Source: Glycine soja (lineage: Eukaryota > Streptophyta > Magnoliopsida > Fabales > Fabaceae). From it: a stretch of 64,000 nucleotides of DNA. The position numbers and the translations under genes were made by a program. The stretch spans positions 17,951,865 to 18,015,864 of the forward strand of contig NC_041005.1 in NCBI RefSeq assembly GCF_004193775.1. The letters are read 5' to 3'. Below are positions 10,520-18,713 of the stretch, one piece after another; positions within the stretch are counted from its first letter, which is position 1; each line of letters opens with the position of its first letter. Under the pieces are notes generated by a model. The model searched no databases and was not told the origin of the DNA. It saw only the letters and a list, made by a program, of their open reading frames with translations.

Positions 10520-13500
10520 TTAGACAATGTTAATCAATTCTCCTTCATCATGATCATTACGATTAGCATGAGCGTCGTCAGCTTCTTCTTCTCCGACAAT
10601 GTTAGGAGTGATTTGTGCAGTCAAAGGACTAACATAGGTGTCCATGTATGAATCATCATCTTCTACATTAACACCAATTGTTTTGCCCTGGAGAACCACG
10701 GACCACCTTTCATCACAAGGGTCTTGCATGTAAAATACTTGTCTAGCTTGTTCTGCCATGATGAAAGGGTCATTGTGGTAACCAAGTTTCTTTAGGTCTA
10801 CCAACGTAAATCCTATATCATCAGTGTGCACACCGGTGTTGCTGTCAACCCATTTACATTTGAAAACACATACAGTAAATTTGACATAGTTAAGCTCCCA
10901 AATTTCATCAATGAACCCAAAGTAAGGGATGGAAGCTACACAGGGATTGGCGTCATTCACACTTAAGAAGTGTTGAGATTCAGCCCTTAGGGTGACCCCG
11001 CTGTTCTGCATTGTACTTTTGTCATCTTGTGCTTTTGTGTAAAATGAATACTTGTTTATGTTGTATCCTTGCCAGGTTATAACATTTCTTTTAGGCCCAT
11101 CTGCTAGCTTTCTAAATGTTTCTGAAGCATTCTCATCTGCAAAGATTGTATCTTTAAACCAATCACAGAAAGTCTTGTTATGCTTTTTCAACACCTAATT
11201 CTTTGACATTTTTGGATTATTCTGTTCGACTAAAACTTCATTACTGTTGTTCAAGACATATAAGTGAGCTTGTAACAAATGTTCTACACTTGGAGTGATC
11301 ACATGCAATCCTCTTGAACCCTTACCACCCACTCTGTCATCATGCCGAGACTCAGGAAGGCCAACAGGTTTAGCCTTCTCAATGTATTCTGAACAAAATT
11401 CAATGGCTTCTTCTGCAATGTACCTCTCAACAATAGATGCTTCTGGACGATAAAGATTCTTTGTATACCCTTTTAAGATCTTCATGTATCGCTCAACCGG
11501 GTAGATCCACCGTAGATAAACAGGACCACAACATTTGATTTCTCTGACTAGATGCATAATCAAGTGAATCATGATGTCAAAGAAAGCAGAGGGAAATACA
11601 TCTCCAAATGGCACAGTATAATTGCAGCCTCATTTTCCAACTCATCAAACTTGACAGGATCAATGACTTTGCTACATATAGCATGGAAGAAAAAGCACAG
11701 GCGAGTTATGGCTAACCTGACTTTGTTTGGCAAGATGTCTCGTATAGCCACGATAAACAATTGTTGCATGAGCACGTGACAATCGTGAGACTTTAACCCT
11801 ACAAGCTTAAGCTCCTTCAACTGCACAAGGCTCTTAATATTTGAAGAGTATCCTTGTGGAACCTTCACCCGACGAAGACACTGACAAAAACTTATCTTCT
11901 CCTTTTTGGAAAAAGTATGGCAAGTTGGGGGCAAGTAAATTTTCTTCCCATCAGACCTTGGATGCAACTGTGATCGTATGCCCATATCAGCTAGATCTTG
12001 ACGGGTATTCAAGTCATCCTTCGTCTTGCCTTGAATGTTAAGGAGCGTCTCAATCACACTGTCACAAACATTTTTCTCCACATGCATAACATCAATACAA
12101 TGTCTAACGTCAAGATCAGACCAGTACGGAAGATCAAAGAAAATGGACCTCTTCTTCCATATGCAACTCTTACTTTTATCCTTCTTTTGGGTCTTTCCAA
12201 ATACATTATTCAGGTGTTGAACCCGCTGATATACCTGCTCACCAGTCAACGGTATCAGCGCAATATCTTGCTCTTGACTTCCATTAAAAGCTTTTTCCAG
12301 TTGTCTGTGAGGATGATTGGATGTTAGAAAGCGGCGATGCCTACTGTAGATTGTTTTTCTCTCATGTTTTAGTTGTATGTAGCTTGTGTTTTCTTCATAG
12401 ATGGGGCATGCATGATGACCCTTAACACTGTAACCGCTGAGATTCCCATATGCTGGAAAGTCATTAATGGTACAAAAAAGCATTGCACGCATTTGAAACG
12501 TCTCCTTGCGAAACACATCAAACACTACAACCCCCTCGTCCCACAACTTTCTCAGATCTTCAACCAACGGACTTAGATAAACATCAATGTCATTTCCTGG
12601 CTGTCTTGGGCCTGATATCATCATAGACAACATCATGTATTTTCACTTCATGCACAACCAAGGAGGCAAATTGTAAATTACTAGCAAAACTAGCCATGAA
12701 TTGTGTTGAGTGTTTAAGGTGCCATATGGATTCATTCCATCACTGCCTAGTCCAAGTCTAAGATTTCTTGGCTCTTTCCTGAAATTCGGATACAAACCAT
12801 CAATCTTCTTCCACTGCGAGCAATCAACCGGATGACGGACCATTCCATCAGAAATCCTTCCATTTGCATGCCATGTAAGGTCTTTTGCGTCGTCCCCATT
12901 AGAAAAAAGACGCTTAAACCTTGGAATGATTGGAAGATACCACAAAACCTTCGTTGGGGGGCCCTTGTTGGAGTTTTCATCAGAACTGCTTTCCTCTTCA
13001 TCCTTCACTTTGTACCGTGAAGTCCCACAGATAGGGCATTTTGACATTTCTTGGAATTCATGCTTGTACAGTATGCAATCATTGGGGCAAGCATGAATCT
13101 TTAGATACTCCATACCCATCAGACACAATATCTTTTTCGCCTTACAGTAACTTTTAGGCAACGTGTTGTCCTCTGGAAGCAGATTGTGCACTACCTCAAG
13201 CAGTGAGGTGAAACTTTTGTCACTCCACCCATACCTGGCCTTCACATTAACCAGACTTAACACCGTAGACAACAGGGTTAAGGAATTCTTGCACCCCGTA
13301 TACAAAGGCTTCTTTGAATCACTCTGCAATCCTTCATACACAGGGGCGTGTGCTTGCTGGAAAGACTCTTGTCCAAGGTCACGAATCATGTCCTCCAAGC
13401 GATCTCCCATTTCTATGTCAAACGGTTCAAATTGGGACCCACTCTGCATGTCTGTCACTTCACCATGCCATATCCACGTCGTGTAATTCTTCTTAATCCC

Positions 13501-13689
13501 ATCACACAGAAGATGGTCTCATATGTTGTCCAGTAGTTTTCGTCTTCCATTCAAACAATTGATGCAAGGACAATAATATTTTCCTTCTTCATTCGGTCGA
13601 CCTCTTTCTGAAGTAAATTGCAAGAACTGCTCGACGCCATCCTCATATTCTGGGCTCATGCGACTTTCATTCATCCAACTTCGATCCAT
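10520..13689 (-). pseudogene. CACTA TNPD-like transposase (Transposase_21) pseudogene
   Basis: This is the main transposase gene of a plant CACTA element, read on the minus strand from ATG at 13687-13689. The domain order is that of the family. An N-terminal transposase-associated region carries MDRSWM and CPCINCLNG. The Transposase_21 core follows (CPICGTSRYK, VLWYLPIIPRFKRLF, WHANGR, then PGNDIDVYLSPL and DVRHCIDVMHVEKNVC). Next comes the DUF4218-like part (CHLEMYFP, RWIYPVERYMKILKGY), then the DUF4216-like part (DEIWELNY, FKCKWVD). Breaks are TGA at 13519-13521, TGA at 12643-12645, a frameshift near 11569-11614 and TAG at 11195-11197. Apart from these few lesions the frame is long and clean, so its loss is fairly recent. 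It is non-functional as it stands. Confidence 0.92.
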
Positions 13690-14261
13690 CTAAGCAATTC
13701 CATGCATGAAAATCTCACTTTTTTATTTATAGGTGTGGCCCTATCCTATTTAGGAAGACTGTCTTTTATGTAAGCTTCAAACGTCAGGGTTAGCATTATT
13801 TTGAAAAATTTTGACTAAATTTCGGCAGCATTTCGCATTGGTCTCCAAGTACACGACATGACATCGGTGAAATGAATTTCCCGATAATCAAGTATGCACT
13901 CATAGAACAACATGAAATGCATTGAACCGAAATTTCATCAAATTAATCAAAATAATAGTAACCTTAATGAATGAATCTAACATAAAAATACTAGTCTCCC
14001 CAAACTATCCAAACGGACAATTCAAGACTAAATACAATGACTAATGCAAACTGTTTGCAAGAATCATTGCATTCAGTCTCAAACGGGAATCTAAGGTTCA
14101 CTCAACATGAACAACAGTTGTTTATATAGCAAATTACATTCATGACGTACAAGAATATACAAAATCTAAATTTCAATTACAGAAAAATATCGACATCAAC
14201 AATTGTTTGTATAGCATATAACATTCATGACATACAAGAACATACAAGGACATCAACAGTT
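13690..14261. other. 5' region of the TNPD-like gene
   Basis: No gene is seen. As the sequence upstream of a minus-strand transposase gene it should include its promoter. It contains a second and third version (about 14130-14190 and 14225-14258) of the leader repeat found at 8795. Confidence 0.45.
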
Positions 14262-14412
14262 GTATGTGTGTGTGTGTCTGTCTGTCTCTTTATGTGTGTG
14301 TGTGTGTGTTTGTGTGTGTGTGTTTGTCTATGTGTGTGTGTGTCTGTGACTCTGTGTGTGTGTTTGTGTTTTTGTGTGTGTTTGTGACTCTGTGTGTGTG
14401 TGTCTGTCTCTT

Positions 14413-14452
<40 letters not shown>

Positions 14453-14540
14453 TGCGTGTGTTTGTCTCTATGTGTGTGTTTGTGTATCTGTGTGTGTGTG
14501 ACTCTGTGTGTGTGTATGTGTTTGTGTGTGCCTGTCTCTT

Positions 14541-14581
<41 letters not shown>

Positions 14582-14685
14582 CTGCGTGTGTTTGTCTCTG
14601 TGTGTGTGTGTTTGTGTATCTGTGTGTGTGTGACTCTATGTGTGTGTGTATGTGTGTCTGTGTGTGTGTGTGTCTGCATGTGTGC
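14262..14685. repeat. Long imperfect TG-rich microsatellite
   Basis: About 420 bases of TG dinucleotides are interrupted at intervals by TC, TT and CTT steps (TGTGTCTGTCTCTTTATG-like units recur). The larger units repeat roughly every 100 to 180 bases. Open frames in both directions encode only Cys/Val or Thr/His repeats and are not genes. Confidence 0.97.
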
Positions 14686-14835
14686 GGGGTTGTTCGAGGG
14701 TACCAAAGGATCATTATATTCTAAACATCATAAGCCACACGATGCACTCCTATATTGAAGAGTTACTAAACCACTGAGGCCAGAACAAGCATTATAATCA
14801 ATTTGCAGCAGCATGAATTGACCTTCTTTGGAGGA

Positions 14836-15076
14836 CACTAAAATTATGCCATGTATTATGCAACTACTAAAATTATGGCAGAGATAGGCTACTAAAATTG
14901 TGTGTGTACGTAAAGGAACCTCCACGAAAGTCTAGAGAAAAGCTTCAAAGGAGAAGGAAATGGGTGCAAAGGGCACAAAAGAAGAAGGAAATTAGTGTAG
15001 AGGGAAGAGGGTTCAAAGGAGAAGGAAATGGAGGTTCTGAATGCATTCTAGTTTACGTACACACACAATTTTAGTG
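14836..15076. repeat. Putative CACTA terminal region with inverted repeats
   Basis: ACTAAAATT occurs at 14837, 14868 and 14891, and in inverted form at the right edge. CTAAAATTGTGTGTGTACG (14892) is the inverse of the sequence at 15052-15074. The plus strand ends TTTTAGTG at 15076, the expected form of a CACTA terminus. The inner part is purine-rich with a direct repeat, TTCAAAGGAGAAGGAAATGG-like, near 14943 and 15011. It is either the right end of the large CACTA element or a small derivative. The 3-bp flanks (GGA and GAT) do not match, so a separate small element is less likely. Confidence 0.5.
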
Positions 15077-15371
15077 GATGAAGCACTTGGTTCCTTTGTG
15101 CTATGGTCATTGGATAGCATTGTTGCAGACCTTGCCAATCATCAAGGAGTTGTTAAGGGATATAGGCAGTCTGGCAATCATCATCGAAACATTTGACAGC
15201 AGCAAATTGATCGATGAGGCAACTTTTTTTGTTGTGGACATGGCTGAGGCATTTCGAGAAGGATTTCTCTTTGCATTTTAACCAATGGTCTAGTAACCTT
15301 AGAGAAGGGATACTGTACTAGTTAAGAATAGAACTTTTGATTAGCATATTCTTTCACTAATATGGTGTGGC
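15077..15371 (+). other. Unassigned stretch with a 67-codon open frame
   Basis: A frame at 15078-15281 starts MKHLVPLCYGHW and ends FREGFLFAF. It has no recognisable domain and no splice partner nearby. It may be a fragment of a host gene or chance. Nothing else is seen. Confidence 0.25.
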
Positions 15372-16832
15372 TTGGCTGTGGTTCCTAATATTTTCTTTCT
15401 TTCTTTTTTCAGGGTGCCTAAATCAGTGGTGGATAAGCTGGTAAGGATACAACGTAGATTTCTATGGGGAAGAGGACCAGATCAAAATAAAATTGCATGG
15501 ATCAACTGGGAGACCGTGTGTTTGCTAAAAGAGAAGGGAGGACTTAGCATAAAGGATATCAACAATTTCACTATGGCGTTGCTTGGCAAATGGGAGTGGC
15601 ATCTTAGGCAACACAAAGGGGAGTTATGGGCTAAGGTGCTGGAATCGAAATATGGAGGACGGAGAGGCTTGGCTGAAGTGGATAGGGTAGGCAACAAATC
15701 TATTTGGTGGAGAGACTTACAAAAGGCTCTCACCAGCTCACACCAAGGACAACTTATCCAACAAGGAATGAAGTGGAGGGTGGGCAGTGGAGATCAAATC
15801 AAATTTTTGGAGGACAAGTGGACTGGGGAGGAGGAATCATTGGCTGAGAAATATCCTAGACTATACCTAATATCACTACAGCAGCGTCAAGTCATAAGAT
15901 CGATGGGAATACATACAGATATAAGGTGAGAGTGGAATCTTACTTGGAGAAGGTCACTGTTTGAAAATGAAATCAATTCAGCGGTTAATTTTCTCATAGA
16001 CATTGAAGATAAAGCAATTCAGCAACATGGCACAGATACTTGGGTGTGGTCTGGAGATTCAGCGGGTCGCTATTCAACAAGAACTGCATACAATATGTTA
16101 AGGGAAGAAACAACAACTGCTAGACAGAAGGACTATTTCGAGAAGCTATGGAAAATAAAGATTCCAGCTAGGATAGCAGTTTTTGCATGGAGATTGCTAA
16201 GAGACAGATTGCCAACAAGACAGAATTTGAGAAGGAGACAAGTACAACTCATAGATATGCAATGCCCTTTTTGCAGAAATACAGAGGAGGGCGCATCCCA
16301 TTTGTTTTTCCATTGCTGTAAAATACAACCCATTTGGTGGGACACTATGTCATGGCTTTAGATTAAAGGTGATTTCCCGTTTAGTCCAAAGCAGCACTTT
16401 CTTCAGCACTATGGTGTTCAAATTGATGGAGTAAGGACAAACAGATGGCAATACTGGTGGTTAGCCTTAACTTGGTCTATTTGGAAGCTTAGAAATAGTA
16501 TAGTGTTGTCAAATGCAACTTTCAATGGCAATTCACTACCTGAAGATGCAATGTTTCTACTTTGGTCTTGGCTTAGGAGTTTCGAGAAAGACTTTACAGT
16601 CCATTTTAATCAATGGGCAAGTAGCTTTACACAAAGTTTCATGCAGCAGCAGAGGATTACATAGTTAGGAATCTACTTTATGTAAATCTTATATGAAATT
16701 AGTATCCATAGAGTGGTTCCCTTTCAGAATATGAATGTCTGGCTGTGGAACCACTTGTATGGTTCTCTTGTACTATCAGTACCTCTGGTACTCTATTCAA
16801 TATATATATTATCTTTGTTGAGCAAAAAAAAA
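15372..16832 (+). mobile_element. 5'-truncated LINE (non-LTR retrotransposon)
   Basis: The frame covers the C-terminal part of a plant LINE reverse transcriptase protein: FLSFFRVPKSVVDKLVRIQR, then FLWG and KEKGGLSIKD, with the zf-RVT region (WKIKIPARIAVFAWRLL, RLPTRQNL, CPFCRNTEEGASHLFFHC). Stops at 15927-15929, 16359-16361 and 16662-16664 break it. The sequence ends in an A run at 16824-16832, as LINEs do. The catalytic reverse transcriptase and endonuclease are absent, the usual 5' truncation. Possible flanking duplications are AATATGGTGTGG (15359) and AATATTTGGTGTAG (16831), which match imperfectly. Confidence 0.85.
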
Positions 16833-16862
16833 TATTTGGTGTAGTCCTTTTAAAGGTGTTGC

Positions 16863-16973
16863 ATATAATATTTTAAATCAAACACCAGTATGCAACATTT
16901 TAAATCAAACACCAATATATAACATTTTAAAGCAAACACCAGTATATAACATTTTAAATCAAACACCAGTATA
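16863..16973. repeat. 27-bp tandem repeat, about 4 copies
   Basis: The unit is ATATAACATTTTAAATC followed by AAACACCAGT. Four copies follow one another with single-base changes. The minus-strand open frame across it encodes only a repeated ILVFDLKCY and is not a gene. Confidence 0.9.
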
Positions 16974-17489
16974 TACATACTAGTTCCTACGTACGTACCT
17001 GGAGTTGCTATAACCCTAAAGAGCTTCAACAACAATGTGAATTAAAAGTAGTATATGATAACCTGGAAAAAAAACCATAGTCCATGTCATACGTTTGAAA
17101 TTGAAATCTAGTTATATAGATGATAAGGACAACCTTGCAATATACTATGTGGTCAGTTATCCAATGCCTAATCAACTCTTATATAAAAAACTTTTTTTTA
17201 ACTACAAAACTGAAATTGGAGGAAAATGTAATTTATTCTGCAAACTTTTAGGGTACGATTGTGTTCAAAATAGTTTTGGAACTTCTTAAATTTTTAAAAT
17301 TATTAAGTTTATTATCTGTATGGTTATTGTTAACTGTATTTATCTTTTGGCCTTGTCAACCATTAATATCCAATGATACATAGGCCTACGATATACTTTG
17401 GCCTAGTTTTGATTACCTTTTACCTTATGTTAGCCTTTCAGTAGTAAAACTCTATAGGCCAAGAATGTCTACCTCTATTATGTTGGTAG
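16974..17489. other. Spacer, no gene seen
   Basis: This is AT-rich sequence with short chance frames only. A pyrimidine-rich run ending in AG at 17488-17489 serves as the splice acceptor-like border of the exon fragment that follows. Confidence 0.4.
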
Positions 17490-17591
17490 GTGTTTTCTTT
17501 TGATGTTGTGGATTCTGATGGTGGAGAAATTGGGGCAACTTGCTTCAATGCTGTGGCTGATCAATTCTACAATGTTATCGAAGCTGGTAAG
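17490..17591 (+). pseudogene. Orphan exon of replication protein A 70 kDa subunit
   Basis: The 34 codons read VFSFDVVDSDGGEIGATCF and continue NAVADQFYNVIEAGK. This matches the OB-fold DNA-binding part of plant RPA70, the large subunit of the single-strand DNA binding complex. The exon is flanked by an acceptor-like TTGGTAG and a donor-like AAG|GTATC, so it is a precise in-phase exon. Just after it the string GAAGCTGGTAAG is repeated in a degenerate form (17598-17612). No other RPA70 exon was seen in the window. It is a genomic exon fragment, probably carried here by duplication or transposon capture. Confidence 0.75.
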
Positions 17592-17945
17592 GTATCATTG
17601 AAGCTGGTAAGATTCTATAGGTGAGTGTGATAGGCAAGGCAAGTAACTAGGGGATTAATAGAGAAAATTGCTATTCAAATTTGGGCTAAAACTTTTTAGG
17701 TGTAAGGTAAGTGCTTTCAAGTCATGGATTGTAAAGATGGAGGCATATATGCCATATACCACCTCCATGATTACTGTCCTACATAGAAAAAACCAATCAA
17801 GTGCTCCTCCACTACAACAATTAGTGCATATATTAGTTAGAAAGGGAAGGGAACAAAAGAAATACGAATATATCTTATCAACTATTTCACCCTTCCCTCT
17901 CTCTTTTTCTTCCTTTCTATCTTGTAGCCCCACTCTCAGGTTGTC
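17592..17945. other. Upstream region of the dCTP pyrophosphatase gene
   Basis: No gene is seen. A C/T-rich stretch at about 17888-17935 resembles the Y-patch common in plant core promoters. Confidence 0.4.
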
Positions 17946-17952
17946 TATAAAT
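17946..17952 (+). promoter_or_regulatory. Probable TATA box
   Basis: TATAAAT lies 62 bases before the ATG at 18014, a plausible position for a short 5' leader. A CATGCATG palindrome (RY/Sph-type element, known from seed promoters) lies just downstream at 17957-17964. The assignment is by sequence and position only. Confidence 0.5.
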
Positions 17953-18013
17953 TAGACATGCATGCAAGACTATTGGATGAAGCAAAAAACAAAGAACCCT
18001 GCCTAGAAAAAAA

Positions 18014-18499
18014 ATGGAGTACTCTAATGGATTCCCTAGAAAAAGAGATGTTTCTCTTCAGGAACTTAGCAAAAGGCTTGATGAGTTTGCTAAAGTAAAA
18101 GGATGGGATCAATATCATAGTCCCAGAAATCTTCTTTTAGCTCTTGTAAGTAAAAAATATACATATATGTCATATTTACCTAAATTGATGATATTGAAAT
18201 TTCTTTAATTAATATATAATTAATGAAGCATTCTATATTAATTATTTATTATGTAGGTGGGAGAGCTTTCTGAGATCTTACAGTGGAAAGGAGAGGTTGC
18301 AAAGGGATTGCCCAATTGGAGTTCTGATGATAAGGAGCACTTAGAGGAAGAGCTTTCAGATGTTTTGCTTTATTTAGTGCATCTTGCTGATGTTTGTGGG
18401 CTAGATCTTGGACAAGCTGCTCTGACTAAAATAGTGAAGAATGCTCATAAATACCCAGTTACTAGTACTAATTACACCAACAATTCCACTTACAACTAG
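18014..18499 (+). CDS. DCTPP1: dCTP pyrophosphatase 1-like (MazG-type), two exons
   Basis: This family hydrolyses dCTP and modified deoxycytidine triphosphates to the monophosphate and pyrophosphate, cleaning the nucleotide pool. Exons are 18014-18145 and 18257-18499; the intron has GTAAG and TGTAG borders and phase 0. They give 124 residues. The metal-binding MazG helices are present: VGELSEILQWKGEV (about 45-58) and LEEELSDVLLYLVHLADVCG (about 72-91). LDLGQAALTKIVKN and KYPV follow, the family signature. An N-terminal DVSLQELSKRLDEFAKVKGW helix is also typical. The protein is shorter than animal DCTPP1 (about 170), mainly at the ends. No stop or frameshift is seen. There is a TATA box at 17946. 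Retroelement debris starts about 200 bases downstream. Confidence 0.85.
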
Positions 18500-18713
18500 C
18501 AATTAAGCTGTTAATTTCTCAGTCTTTTTCTTCATGTACTAGTATGCTTTAATTTAGTGCTACCTACCCGAAAAAATAATTGCATCTATCTATCTTCTCT
18601 TGGTTTTAGTTTTCAAACTGAGTCACTGCCACTTAATTCAATCCTGACCGTGTAAGAAGAGGAAACCTTAATTTAAAGAAAAAAAATTTAAGTATTTGAT
18701 AATTTGTGTTATG
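18500..18713. other. 3' flank of the pyrophosphatase gene
   Basis: This probably holds the 3' untranslated region. AATCCTGACCGTGTAA (18641) is repeated as AATCCTGACTGTGTAA (18720), at the edge of the copia relic. I cannot tell whether this is a target duplication. Confidence 0.4.

Larger units (their letters stand above)
7166..15076 (-). mobile_element. Decayed CACTA (En/Spm-like) transposon
   Basis: Two minus-strand pseudogenes typical of plant CACTA elements lie in the usual order: a TNPD-like transposase (13689 to 10520), then a spliced TNPA-like gene (8785 to 7171). The left end is lost, because the TNPA-like frame runs directly into LTR sequence near 7171. The right end may be 15076, where the plus strand finishes TTTTAGTG, the complement of CACTAAAA. 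A CACTAAAATT copy lies inward at 14836 and a 23-bp inverted repeat at 14892/15052. Between the genes sits a foreign-looking inverted duplication (9166-10138). The right boundary is an inference. Confidence 0.7.

Noticed and set aside
14142..14758. Several overlapping open frames on both strands through the TG tract
   Set aside because: They encode only Cys/Val or Thr/His repeats imposed by the dinucleotide repeat, with no start context or homology.
16863..16973. CRISPR-like array of short repeats
   Set aside because: The 27-bp units are direct tandem copies with no spacers, in plant DNA.
17655..17955. Overlapping frames on both strands upstream of the pyrophosphatase
   Set aside because: No family features; the region looks like a promoter with a pyrimidine patch.
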